Source of the DNA: Elmis aenea | Lineage: Eukaryota > Arthropoda > Insecta > Coleoptera > Elmidae | DNA length: 64,000 nt | NCBI GenBank assembly: GCA_947652605.1 | Contig: OX393579.1 | Location: 18,063,674 to 18,127,673 of the forward strand | Direction of reading: 5' to 3' | Part shown: one piece after another, positions 13,201 through 28,200 of the stretch | Numbering within the stretch: position 1 is the stretch's first letter | Layout: the number at the start of each line of letters is the position of its first letter | Position numbers and translations under genes: made by a program | The notes under the pieces: model-generated | Told to the model about the DNA's origin: nothing | Databases searched by the model: none | The model's input: the letters and a program-made list of their open reading frames with translations, nothing else

Positions 13201-16200
13201 TAAAACAGAAAAATACCATACCAATAGTTAATACGATAATTAAAATAAGTGTTATTGAAGTTTTCTCTGAATTATTTGAAGCGCTCATTTCTCATTAGCG
13301 TTTTGTTTGGGGTACTAGTTAATTAATATTTATTTCCAAACAGTAAAAGAATTTTCAATGCTTATTAACATTATTCTAAATATAGATAAAAAATCATATA
13401 GGTACAATAATGCAGCTCATCGAATGACCGGTAACCGATTCTCAGTGAGCCAATCTGTCCCTGATCTTGTACATTTTCGAAATGTAGTTTCATTTATCCT
13501 TATTTTAAAAATGAAAGAAAATGCTGCTTTGTATTGTTTTTCCAGTTTTGTCATAACTAAAAACATGTTTTGTCGACTGTTACTGTAGAAACTATCTTTT
13601 CAGGACAAAGGATCATTTTATCTTGTATTCGAATACATGGACCACGATTTAATGGGCTTATTAGAATCTGGTATGGTAGACTTCAACGAATCAAATAACG
13701 CATGTATTATGCGACAGTTGTTAGATGGATTGAATTATTGCCATAAAAAGAACTTTCTTCATCGGGATATCAAGTGCAGTAATATTTTAATGAACAATAA
13801 GTAAGTGCCTGTCTTTTTTTTGCATGTTTGTGTTGTTATAACCTACACTTTGTAATTATTCGTCTCTTTACATCAGCGAGTTCCCATTTGTGATTTACTT
13901 TTAGAAATAAAATTGTGACAAGCCACTTTGTACTTTCATCTAGTTTTAATACTGTTTGTTTCCTATTTTCACTTAAATATTAGCATTTACAATGTTACGA
14001 GTAATAAGTGAAACACTCGTAGGGGTGAAGTGAAGCTGGCTGATTTTGGGTTGGCTCGTCTTTACAATGCCGAAGACCGACAGCGACCGTACACTAATAA
14101 AGTTATAACGCTATGGTATCGGCCGCCGGAACTCCTACTAGGTGAAGAACGTTACGGCCCAGCTATAGATGTATGGAGCTGTGGATGTATATTAGGGGAA
14201 TTATTTTTGAAGAGACCATTGTTTCAAGTACGACATTAACATTAATTATAAATTTTGTATATTAATTAACTTTGCGTTTAGGCAAATGCAGAACTAATGC
14301 AACTGGAAATGATTTCAAGACTGTGTGGTACACCCACTCCGGCAGTTTGGCCAAGCGTTATCAAGTTGCCTCTGTTTCACACGCTGAAACCTAAGAAACT
14401 ACACAGACGACGAATTCGTGAAGAATTTATTTTCATGCCAACTTCTGCTTTGGACCTTCTCGATAAAATGCTGGAATTAGATCCTGAAAAGAGAATCACT
14501 GCCGAAGATGCATTGAAGTCAACGTGGTTGAAAAACATCAATCCTGAACAGTGAGTGAAAAAAATATACTTAATAGTTATTTCTAATGAAGATATTGTCA
14601 TGTTTTATAGAATTGATTGTTTTCAACTACCGTATTGCATCGATTATAAGACTCACCCTTATTTTTCTAAGCTAGAAATAAAAAAATACCCTGGTAAGAC
14701 CTCATCGAATATAAGATACACCATGAATACAGAGATAACAAAATACGAAAAAACATGGGTCTTATAATCAATGTAATACGGCATTTTGTTTAATTCTTTA
14801 ACTGGCAATCTTAGTTTTCATCAAAAAATTACATTTATTTTAAAGGGTGTATCTCTTAACACGTTAAGCGCCATTTGTATCCATATGGATACAAATCATT
14901 TTTGCCAAATGGGCCACCTGTATCCATTTGGATACAACAGCCTACATTTAGATTCGGCTGCCTGCATTCTTAAACATACATGTATTACATATAACTATAC
15001 CAGAAAAAGGTTAAGGATGACCCGCTGGACCAGAAAACCTTGGTGGCCACTGGCCAGCGATTTTTTTACCCACATTGATATTTAAAAAAAAAAAAAGTTT
15101 TATGATACAAATTTATTCACACACACAAAAAATTAAAAACTGGTTAAAATGTTATTATTTTGTTGTGAAATTTTTTTATATTACTTAAGGGCCATTTAGA
15201 AACTTTAATTTAAAAAAAAAATTGGTGGCCAGAAAAACCTACTTTTTTTTAACAAGGTGGCGCTTAACGTGTTAAACCGTTGGGGATATCTAAGTTTTGT
15301 TTGTTGCAAAAACTTATTTAATATTTTTTTACAATTTCGTCTGGTTTGAGTAATGACCATTTATAATAATTTAAAAACGTTCTCGCATGAGACACTTTAC
15401 TCTGCATGCACTTTCCAAAATTTACGAGGTTGCGCTTTAAACTTATTTGACAGAGTTATTAAATCTCATGAAGAAAAAATTTTTACACAGTGCGATTCGG
15501 CCAATCAAAGAATAATTTAATTTAACCCCTTAACACGTGCTTTTTATTAAAAAAAATTTAAAAATCTGTTTTTTTTATGCGTGGAAGTCGTTATTTGAAC
15601 ATATTTTTATACAATACCCACATATACAGAGTGTCCCAGATTACATTTCCAGTATGGGGATCTTGCTTATTATAAGAGATACAGGTTTGTTTAAATTAGA
15701 TGAATTATTCCTTAGTGTGAGAGGAGCCGCAATCAATTTTTAAAAGTACGAAATTCCTCATACTTAAGATGTTATAGCAAAAAATATGAAAATGTCGAAT
15801 TTCTTTATTCTTTCATAACTTTTTTGTCTAAATCGTTTGAACAGTTTTATTTGTACTTTCTTGATGGATTTTTTAATGGAGAATATAACAGTTATTTTAG
15901 ATTTTTTTAACACCGACCATTTTTGAGATATTACCCCTAATTTCATTTTTCCTTATGGGCCGCGAAGTTAGCTATAAAATAGTTAAATGTGCTTTTTTTC
16001 TCTTCTAAATAAGATATTACTTGCTATATCTATTTTTATAAATAAATCACAAAATGAAGAAAAATCGTATTTTTCCCATCACTTATCAAGCTATCTATGA
16101 AAATAAAAACAAAAGACAACTAATTAAATGTCAAATGATAGTTACTATTTGTGCGGTATCATTTATTAGAATTTTATAGTATTGTTGTGTAACTCGATAG

Positions 16201-19200
16201 TCTTTGTAGCAAATTTGTTATAATAGGTTTGTTCCAACATGTCATTTGCACTGTTCAGTAAACGGTTTGAGTTTGCGCAGTATCAATATCGCGTTCCAAC
16301 AAGGTCTCTGATAGTTTACCGGACGATCAGTAATCCGTTCCAACAACGCTAAAACTAATCCATGAACGGGTTTGCGGACGATCAGAGCAGTACATGAACT
16401 AAAAGATGAATTGTTCCCAGGATTTTTAAACGCCTGCGCTGTTCATAACTAACGTGAGCTCAGCTAGCTATGCATCGGTCTTCACGCCACTGAGTGCTAG
16501 ATTATTAAGGTGTTTACCCTAGCGATGCGTACATTTGTATGAACCCAATAGACGCAAATGTCATTTACAGTTAGGCCAGTCGTAAAAGCGTTCCAACAAC
16601 GGCTAATACTGGACAATACATTTATTAGTACATAGTTCACGCATGCGAATAAAACGGTTCATGAACTAATAAGAAATCAGTCTTAAACTGCTTGTAGGAA
16701 CAAACCTAATATAATTTTGGGCATATTTACAACTAATTAAAAATTTTAAATGTTGAAATGCTACATTATTTGCAATAGAAACTGTGTAAAATAGATAATT
16801 CTAATTAATTATTGATTTGTTTTGGATTTTTGGTTGGTTTCTCGAAAAAACCATATTCTTTTAAATTTATTTCCAAATTTCTGTAATTACGTACCCTTCG
16901 TTGCCTTTTCTCGGGATATAGCTCTAAGTATATTCGCTCCTACACAGTTTTTATGGTAAAGAATGTAGCATCTCAACATATCAAATTTTTCGCTATTTTT
17001 AAATGTAGCCATCATTACAACAATTACTACAAAGACTATCGAATTACAAAACAATAATATGAAATTCTAATAAGTAATACCACAGACAAATGGTAACTGT
17101 CATTTGACATTTAATTAGTTGTTTTTTGTTTTTATTTTCATAGACAGCTTGATGGGTAAAATACGATTTTTTGTCATTTTGTGACTTATTTATAAAAATA
17201 GGTATAGCAAGTAATATCTCATTTAAACGAGAAAAAAAAGCACATTTAACTATTCCATAGCCAACTTCGCGGCCTATAAGAAAAAATGAAATTAGGGGTA
17301 AATATCTCGAATATGGTAGGTGTTAAAAAAAAATCTAAAATAACAGTTACATTCTCCATTAAAAAGTACCTTAAGAAAGTACAAATAAAATTGTTCTAAT
17401 GATTAAGACAAAAAAGTTGTGACAGAAAAAAGAAATTCGGCATTTTCATATTTTGCTATAACATCTAAGGTACGAGGAATTTTGTACTTTTAAAAATTGA
17501 TTGTGGTTCCTCTCACACTAGGGAATAATTCATCTAATTCAACCAAACCTGTATCTCTTATAATAAGCGAGATCCCCATACTGGAAATGTAATCTGGGAC
17601 ACCCTGTATATGGGGACAAAAAATAAAATATTCAATCAAAAACAACTTTATTTTTTCAAGTTATACAGGGTATTGAATTTATCGATGCTCACCATTGGTA
17701 TCTTAGAAACGGTCAGAGACACGAGATCAGTTAAATTAGAGAAAAGTTGCACATTTTAAAGATGTTTGAGAATCTGAAAAAAAATCGTGGATATTTTGAT
17801 TCTTTCCAGATTTATAACAAAAAAACTAGAAAATGTGATTTTAGAAAAAAATTATAATCTTCCGTACCATAGACGCTTTTTTAATCAAAATTGATAACCT
17901 TATGTTTTTGACTATTCTGGGTTGATTGACGTGGACAGAAATTTTCTAGGCCTTCTAGATTTCAAGCGACGATAGTCAACTTTTTTATTCCTGATGTCCG
18001 ACATATTGGATTTTTACACCATTAGACAGACAAAAAATTACCTTTTTAGATTGATAACCAATGTAACATATTCCATCTATATTTCCTACAAATCTGTCGT
18101 GGCCTAAATCGTGCCGCCCGGGTGCCTTGCACATTTTGCACCCCGGCACGATATGACCATGAGTGTATGGTACGTAAATAATCACGATATTTTAAGCTTA
18201 CGAAAAGTTCCAAAAATGATTAAAAATTGAGTTAAATTATGTAAATACTGTAAAGAATAATTCTACTTTAATACAATCATGACTCTTGCGATTATAATTC
18301 ATTGCCTGTATTTATGCGAGCTCGTTAATTGTGGAAACAGAAAATACGACGCTGCCCTACAAAAATATAGCAGTCAACTTTTTGTCTACTTATGGAGGCC
18401 GTATTAGATGTTTATTTGAATTATTTTGTCCTTTCCAATGATATATTACTTGTACTTAAAAAAAACTGGAAAATTTCATGTATCTGTTTAACATTTCAAC
18501 CAAATCTCTATCTGTTCTATTAACTGAGATCCCCTTAGGGGCCAAATAAAGTGGTACACCATGTACATTGTACAATTTAACATGATTTTAAAACTAAAAT
18601 GAATTTAATAATATCCATATTAATAAAATGTGAATAGTCATGAAAAACGTATCCTGAATTGTATACATGTTCATAATGTGATTTAAAAGCTGGTAAAACT
18701 GTAGAATAATTTTAAAATGAAAACTTGATTCAATTAATTTTATTTAGACTTCCAAATTGTATTTAACACGTTGACTGCCACGTGAGTTAAATACAACTCA
18801 CACCATGTTGGGACCCGGGCGCCGCGTGAGTTGTATATAACTCCACGCTATGTTTTATTTGAAAACCGTGTAAATTGTATACGCGTAAAAGCTGTGTGCT
18901 AAGAAATTGTTAAACAAACAAGTGAGGTTCAGAGAACAATTTCATGCATTTAGCGCATCATTCGGAGCACCCGTTTAAATTCTGTAATTTTTTAAACTAT
19001 TATTGATGAAGAACTTAATGTTCTTTTTTATTTCCTTGACTAACCCTGCTAAATACAAAGCAAAATCATAAAAAGCTTTTTAGACGATAAAAATAATCTT
19101 TATTCAATAAAAATACAAAAATAATTACAATGAAAAAAAATTAATATTTATTTTTACCGCTCGAAACATGTTTGGTGCATTGTATGTTCGGAAGAAAAAA

Positions 19201-22200
19201 CTGTATCAAATAGCATTTGAATCAACTTTCTATCTCAAACCATTAAGCGACAATCGACCGATCTTGCACTTATGACACCCTGTATATTTGAAAATACAAT
19301 GCACGCGGCCCGAATGGGTCTAGCGCCGTGTGAGTTATATATAATGCACGGATGTAAATCAAATATCATAATCGAAATTTGAGAAAACTTTATTTCCTTA
19401 GTTTCTATATATAATTTTAGATCTAAAAAGCATAAAAAAGTGGTGTGGCCCCAGGGACCCACTCTTTTTTTCCGACGTGGCAGTCAACGTGTTAAACATC
19501 TGCTTAACAAATTTACTCTCTACTTATAAATAACATAATACAATTGTTTATTAATTAGAAGGCTATTTTATCAGTGTAATAATAGTTATTTATGTACCGA
19601 GGCAGTAAAGTTCGACCTTTTATCACGAGTGTGGATATTATTTGCTGAGGCGAAGTCGAGGCAAATAATCACGCGAGTGATAAAAAGGAATTTTACTGCC
19701 GAGGTGCATATTAAACTTTTTCTGCAATCGTCAAAGAAATAGCGAAAAATCAGGCAAATACATAAAGTTTTACTTCATCTGTCAGATTCTCCTTCATCTG
19801 TCAAATATGTATTGAACAAAAGCACGCCCACTTTTACTAAATTCAACCAATGAGCGTAGCACATTTTACTTTTTTACTGCCTAGGCAGTAAATATGATTA
19901 TTACAGCCAATTTTGAGTACTTATTGAGCTAGTTTAGTGACGATTGCAGAAAAAATGTTGTATTGTTTATTTCGAAGATATTTTAAGCCAACCCTACATC
20001 GATGTAGCAAAATAAAATTATTGAACCGCCTTATTTAAGTCTTTAAAGTCTCTGTAATCATCAAGTTAATTTAGACATAATGATTAAATTTACATTATTG
20101 GTGATGACTAAAAACACATTATAGTGTTGCCTTAATCAATATGAACATTAATAATTGAATACTAAGTTGAGAGAGTCATATTTAAAGGTATGTAACCATT
20201 TTTATTGATAAAATCGGACTTAATTCAGACCAGTTTATTAACAAATGTTATTAATGTGTTGCTAACCACGTTTTAACTGTTTTTTAAAAGTAATCATCGT
20301 ACTTTCAGAATGTCTGCTCCTGAGTTGCCGACTTGGCAAGATTGTCATGAACTGTGGAGTAAAAAGCGTAGAAGACAGTTACGGGAACAGCAAGAATCTA
20401 TGCAAAACTTACCACCTGGTAAACCATCCTTATTGACGAGAGATGGAAAGCCGTTCGTTCCTAAACCGGAAGAGGGTACCGAAGTCGGAGGGTGAGTTTT
20501 GCTGTACAATGTGAAATTCTGAGTTGTTAGTAGACTCCTGTACGGTGTGTTCAAGATAATGCCGCTGTGATATAAAAGTGGTGCAAAAAAATAAGGAAAA
20601 TGGTTTTTCCATACTAAACTAGTGACTTGCTTAAGCGAATATGCGATAACTCTTATTGTTAACATGTTTACAGTTGGACATGCACAATTATTATGTAGAT
20701 TGCTTAGCGTAAATTGGAATAGAATGAAAATATTCACTACAAATGTCTCATCATGTCAGTGCAGTTTTTAATTAGCTTTAAAAGTTTTAGTTGTTAATAG
20801 TAAATTTTCTTTAAAACAGTGTTCTAATCATAAACATCACTGTTTTTATCAAAGTTATAAATAAAAGTGAAATAACTATATGAATTCAGGTTACTTGTAT
20901 AATTTTTTAACAGACTATAATATTTAATCTATTTCTAATGTTTGTGGATTATTTGTGTTACATTTAAGTTCGTATTTTGGTTTTTTACATCACATTCTGT
21001 TTTTTTTCGACTCTTAATTGTTGAAACAAAATTGTTATTTTTATTTAAAAAGGCGATACATTCATTGTATTGCTAAATCATGAATAATCTAATTAGTACT
21101 TAAAAGCAACATATAAAATTGAACTTGCCATTTTTATGAACGTTTTAAGTAACAAAAATAAGTGCGAAACCAAGATAAAAATACTTTCTTTATACTACGT
21201 TTGGTGAAGATAAAAATTAAAAATTTTTATACGAGGGGGACCCAAAAATTACCGGAAATATTTTTGAAACGTGTTTAATTTAATTTTCTGTACAAACTAC
21301 AATTAGTCTCCCTCAAAGTACTCTCCATTGGCGGAAATACACTTATCTAACCGTTTGTTCCATTGTTCGAAACATTTTTTAAATCCATCTGAAGTAATGC
21401 CCATTAACGCTCTGGTCGATTCTTGTTTTACCTCTTCGACGTCAGAAAAACGCCTTCCTTTCAAGTCTTTTTTCATCCGAGGGAACAAAAAGAAATCACA
21501 CGGAGCTAAATCTGGTGAGTAGGGTGGGTGGTTCAGGGTTGTCATACCGTTTTTGCCAAAAATTGGCGAATGCTGAGAGCAGTGTTGTCATGATGAAAGA
21601 ACCAATCGCCCGACTCCCACAAATCAGGGCGTTTCCTTCTCACACTGTTGCGCAACCTTCCTAACACTTCTAGGTAGAATGCTTGGTTTACAGCTGAACT
21701 GCTGGAACAAATTCAGAATGCACATCAAAAAAGGAAATCAACATTGTTTTCACTTTTGATTTCACCTGCCAACCTTTTTTTGCTCGAGGAGAATTCACGG
21801 TTTTCCAATGACTGGACTGTTGTTTCGACTCAGGATCGTAACCGTAGCACCACGATTCATCTCCTGTAATAATTTTGGAAAAAAAAACTGTGTCTGTATC
21901 AAACTGATCCTTCATTTCACAAGTTTCCAAGCGACGCTCTCTTTGATCTGCTGTCAGCAATCGCGGGATTTTGCAGAAACTCTTCTCATTTTCAAATCTT
22001 GCGATAAAATTCCCTGAACCGAGCTCCACGACAACTGGATAATCGTAACAAGTTCGTCAATGGTCCTACGTTGATTTTCATAAATTAATTCTCGGATTGT
22101 GGTGACATTTTCATCGGTTCGCGATGTTGAAGGACGCCCGGGGCGTTGGTGGTCTTCAATCGACATTTCACCATTCTTAAAGCGGCCAAACCACTCGTAG

Positions 22201-25200
22201 ACTTGTCTTTTACCCATAGCATCTTCTTTGTAAGCCTTTTTTAACATAACAATAGTTTCTGCAACACTTTTTTCAAGAAGAAAACAAAATTTCACTGCCG
22301 CGCGTTGCTCACGATAATCGGCCATCGTATAAAAACGACGCTTGCACAAAACTACTTTTACAAAAAAAAAACACTGAACACAAGCTCAACCTTCCAGACT
22401 GATGGTACTTGGCAGACTGACTTGTGAGGAGTGTAACTAGATCGCCCTAGCGGCCCAACCACGTACTACAAGTATCAACCTAACAACAACAAAAATCTGG
22501 TTATTTTTGGGTCCCCCTCGTATACCTATCTTTTCTGATTGTTTCTCCTTCACAAAAAGCACTATTCGGTACCACTGTGAAATAATTAATTTTATTTAGA
22601 GCAGAAGGTGATCATGATGTTGCTTGATAACACACAAGACCTCTACATCCGTAAAGTGTGGAAAAATGTTTTATAACTGCGTTAGTACATTTGTTGCACT
22701 TTATTATTTATTGTACCATCTATAACTACAACATGAAAACAATGGCAGGGTTTTAGGGTGGGCCAATGTTCAATTACTGCTCTAATTTAACTCAAAAACA
22801 ACACATGTTCATTTTGATTGTGAAGGAAGAAAATTTAAAGAGTTTATTTCTAGTGGTTACTTTAAAAATGGCTGGCATAGATCAAAAATCACAAATTTTG
22901 TGGTGTTAAAAAATTTATATTTATTTAATTACATCGTGAAAATATTTACACCAATGACAATTAAATATTATATTTTACAAAACAATTGTAAGCAGGGATG
23001 GGGAGTCGAAGCTTTGTGGAGGAGTTGGGTGTCGAAGTCGAGAGCTGAAAAAACTATCGACTTTTGTCTCTCTGATTCAGTTTTTATCAAGAATGAGAAC
23101 AGAACAAAAACATAAACAAAATACCGATAGTAATCGAAATTTTTAAAAAACTGAAACAGGGACATATTTTGTTTTTTTTTGTTGCAAGGACAAAAACTTA
23201 ATGAAAAATATTCAATAACAGTTGTCCTTAATGTAAAAGAAGTCAACTCAGAGTTGATTTAATAAAAAAAAACTACTCGAGTCAGGAGTCATTTATTTTT
23301 CTGCCGACTCCTTATCCGTGGTTGTAACATCACTAATGTCTTAAATACTGACTATTATTAAAATGCTCCAAATTGTTATATTAATTGAAGTTACAAGCAT
23401 GAATAAAAAAAGTTGTTTAAAAAAAACTTTTAAAATTTATTCAGTTTTTTATTAAAAAAATTTGAAAAATGACTAAATATAATGTTGATGGCTACGTTAC
23501 CTTAAAATCAACAATAATATTTTAAAATGAGTTAAATACATCATGATTTTTTTCTTGGACGTTTCCGAATATTCCGTGACATTTAATCATTAAAATTCAC
23601 ACATACGTTGTGGTGAAATAGTTACTATTAGGATGACACTAACAGCTCAGACTATGTGTTGTTTGCTCAGTATGTTAAAAATACTGCCATTGTGGCTTAA
23701 ATGTTAAGACTTGGAAATTATCTACTTTAAAAAGCATGAAATTGATTTTGATTCGGTCATATTATACTAAGCACAACTGCTATATCCACGATAATTGTGT
23801 TGGTAATTGGAAGAATTGATTATATTTTGATATTAGTCGAAAGCTAATGGTAAATGTTACAGGGTTTTGTGTAGTTTTTAAAGAAATGTGATTTTACATA
23901 TAATTCAAATTAAATGTAACAGAAAGTCACGAATTTTCGTTTGAAGTATAAGTCATAACAAAATCAAGTGAGCTATGTAATTATACTTGAAGAGAAAACT
24001 CAATTTTGGATTGTTGCTGGAGAGTGTGCCAAAATAATACTGAGTTGTAACGGTACACAACCAATGTGAAATAAATGCTTTATAGATGTTTCAAAACACT
24101 TTCGTGTTTATACATGAACAAACTATAATATTCAGATAAATGTTAGTCGTTTTCATTGTGTACAATTTACATAACATTGAAATATTAACAAAAGACTCGG
24201 CGAACATTGCGTTTTATTTTTTTAAACTTTGCCTTTAAACACATTGGAAGACATACAAATTCCATGCAGTCTGCTGTAATTTGCAAAATTTTAGTTATAA
24301 GATGGAATTTGACTTGCCTGAATCATAGTGCCTTTTCGAATGCTTAAAAATTTGTTTTTGGAATTGATAAATGTTAACCCTGTAGCATTTTCTTTAACTG
24401 GCAACAATATTAAAAATAGTGTTGCCATTTGAAAGCTTTTTTATACCAGTGTTTGCACCTGCAATAGGTAAAATAAATTGCCTTTTGATCATAATTGATT
24501 AAATATGTGTAGTACACTGATGTATTTGTAAATGTTTGTTTCATAGTTGTTACTCCTATTTTATATATTTAAGATAATTATTGATAAATTCGTAGCAACG
24601 TAAAAGTAATTTCACAAAAAACAAGGCCAGATTGGCTGTTAAATCTTGTATATAGCAGCTTCTTTACTTATAAAAATGTTTTTAAAACGCTTGTAGTATA
24701 TCTGTAGTATAATTAGATATTTATTTAAAATATATTTACTTTTAAAGTATGAATGTTAGTAAACATTTTACGGTGTTTCGTGTAAGTGTTTGGGTAGTTG
24801 ATAGTGTATGCATATTGTTACATTTACTTTTTATGTTATTTTTTAGCTTCACCTTTTAGTTGTAGCGATTAGGCAAAAATTTTTAAAAAAATAATGGGTC
24901 ATATTGTACAACAGCTTTGTGATAATTATTCAAATGTGCTGTTGAATGTTGAAATTGTTTGTAAATTAATGTGTTGTGGCATTAAAAAATAACATTCAAC
25001 AATAAGCAATTATTAATTTGTATACGGATCCATTGAATCACTTTTTGTAAAATAATTGAACTAACGTCTGTAAAATAAATTATTAAATATAACTATACCA
25101 AACTGAAAATATTGCATAATAGGATAAATATTTGTAAATATTATGGTTGTACTATTGTAACAAATTACGAATAAACATTTGTTTAAGTTTATACTTAAGT

Positions 25201-28200
25201 TTTATTTTTGGTTCCAAGTAAATAAATAAAGTGGGAAAGACTTTGTTTTGTTTTGTTATTTTTTTCGTTTCTGCATGTCTTATTTATGTTGGATTGTTTT
25301 ATTTTTAAATTTTTTGAAGTATCACAGAATGCATGGGGTTCCACTATTAATAAAATAATATTTTGAAACGGTAAACAATAGTCTCTGGATCCGTTAATTA
25401 CTGTGGATATTTGACTTTTGCTTTGAATTACATACACAAAACAAATGCCAGTTTTCTGTTTTTCATATACAAACAGACTGTTGATAAAACAGTTGAACTA
25501 TTTGCATGCATCTCTTGCTGTTTTGTTGTAAATGAAACAGTATAATCACATTTCGAAGCAATTTTGTGGACATTAATAAGGGTTTTTAAATGTAATTTGG
25601 CATCTTTAAAGTGAGCCACAAATATTTTTTTTTAATGAGCATGGGACTTCTATAATTATTAATGTTAGTTGTGAAAGTATTGTAGTGTATTAAACTTTGA
25701 GTATAAAAATATTGAAGAGTGGCAACATTTACTGAAAACGTACCCAGTTGTCATTTATAAAATAGCTTAAATTTACTGCTTTTGCCTGATTATTTCACTT
25801 TACTATTTATAAACTTGATTTTTATGCAGAGTATACATGAAAGAGACCATAAATTTAACAGTGAATTCAGAAGACCAATTTAAGTCGTTTGAGCCCAGTT
25901 CATCTACTTCCAAAGGTTCCTCACCATGGAATTGGAGTCCTGTGAAGTGGTAAAACATTAATTAATAATTTTGAGCACAATACAGGATGTCCCAGAGATC
26001 GTTACCACCTCAATTATCACATTAATTTTTAGAAATAACAAACCTTATAAATTATCAGATTAGGAAAAACGTTGCATGCATTGACAAATATAAACTTAAA
26101 GTTTTGTATGTTAAAAAAAGTTTTTCAGTTTCGCCAGTCTTGGCTTTTGTTAACAAATTGTTGAAGATATCAATAGGCCTTAACAGGGGCATCGATAGAC
26201 AACGTCGAGCCCAGGGGAACCATTTACATGTGCCCCAAGTACGGTTAATTAGGGAGTAAAAAACAAATCGTGGGATGTTCGGGTCCAGGGAATTTCAGCC
26301 CATTCCCCCCTTTCATGGGCCCTGGGCCTTAGACATACTATGTGCCTAAATGAGCGTTTGTAGATAAATGAAGTAATTTATCATGATCAACTTTCATATA
26401 CAAAGAATGTCCTTATGATTTAAGAATACTTGGGATTTTTTTTCATTAAAAATATTTAAAAAAGCATGGACCAAAAATAAGAACATTTAGTATTTGATTT
26501 TGACTTAAAACCATGTTAAAAAGGCAATTTTAAAATATACTAAAATTTCAAATATATATTTATGTACCTTTTTGTAATTTTTAGTCTTTTTTCACCCCTT
26601 AATAATGTATAAGGTTTGTAGGGATAATTTTTAAAAGCAAATGTAATATTTAAGATGGTAATGATCCCTAGAACACAGTGCAATACTATTATTACAAATA
26701 CCGAATGAAAAAAAAAAAGATTTCCGTCTTAGTTTATCGTTTCTAAAAGATGTACATATTTTAATTATATATTGCATGCATAAATTGTTACTTTAATTTG
26801 ATCTTATAAATTTTTTAACAACTTTTTAAGTTAGCTAAATAAATGCCAGTAAAGTTTATCCTGTATTTAATATTTACAATGTTTACATGAATTTTACCAC
26901 TCATTTATTTTTATACTCAATGGAATGTCGAATGAAAAATGTTTATTACAATTAAATTACTTTAAATGTTAGTATGCAGTGTGTTTGAAATTTGAGGTTC
27001 TCCTCATGGAATTTCAAAAGCATATTTGACAAAACTAGTTGAATGGGATAAAAGTTACTTATTCCATACAGTAACTTACATGTCTTTGTGTTTGAGAAAT
27101 TATTTAAGGTTTACTTTATAATAGGCAAAAAAACAACTTTCAATAGTTAAGTTTTAGTCGTCTATAAAAAGTATATGGTGGTGTTATTGAAAAAACTGAC
27201 AAAAATAGAACAATTTTTCATGGTGTAGTTTTTAAAAATATTCTAAATTCTTTTAAATTTTAAAATTATGTTGCGTATTAATAGGATACAGTAAAAGTAG
27301 CTCATTGGATTGAAAAAACTATCACAAAATCTTATTTTTTGCTCATTAAACCTGATTGAAATACCAATGTTATAACTAAATTAAGGTGAAAATTGATACT
27401 TTGCAACTGCTAATTTTAATGGGATATGAATAATATATGAACATTAGTACAATAAATTTAATATGCCTCATGTTACTCAGTAACATCATTTGATGTTTTC
27501 CAAACACTGTTTTTATTAAAATAGACACAAACATATAATATGAGACACAATGTAACCTTTTTGTTTTAGAAATAAGTCCTAGATCTTAGTTACTAAAAAG
27601 ATTTTTGCAGTCAATTCATTGTATTAAACTCAATTATGTCTGTTCAGCAATAATGGTTGTGTTCAATTTCATGAAAATACTTTTTTATTTTGAATATTCC
27701 ATTATTGTGGAATTTCTTGGACAGTAACTCTTTTTGTTTTATCAAAAGATCACAGAACAATTTGCCAAAAATAAAAGAACAGACAGGCAACATATGTCCC
27801 ATATTGGTTCTGAAATTACAAACACATTGTAGTAACGCATAATAAAAAGTTCTTAAAGCAATGACAAAAGTCATGATTGTTCATGAATGGTTATATCAGT
27901 GTGCTCCAAATATGATTGTCTTGTCCCTAACAAACAGCCTGCATTTGCAAGTGACTTAATAAAAGATAGATGTTTCTGTTATTTATGTGTCTTTAGTTCT
28001 GTTTTGCATTGTTTACCAATATTAGTTATTAAAAAGAAGTACATTTCGCAGCTCATCTAAAGCTCTCAAGATGGAAGCATATGACACAGCAGTGTTGTCG
28101 TATGCTTTAGCGACCGCTGCAGGAAAATTAAAACCAGGACTTCTAGGTATAGTACCAAATATTAATCCTATATCACAGATCACTACGGTTGCACCCAGGG

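Noticed and set aside
18000..18185. 66-codon minus-strand open frame within Cdk12 intron 7
   Set aside because: No recognisable domain and surrounded by transposon debris; treated as chance.
20310..20495. Separate small gene starting at the ATG at 20310
   Set aside because: It is Cdk12 exon 8: the acceptor precedes the ATG, the phase fits, and the sequence continues the CDK12 [13 protein letters not shown] extension.
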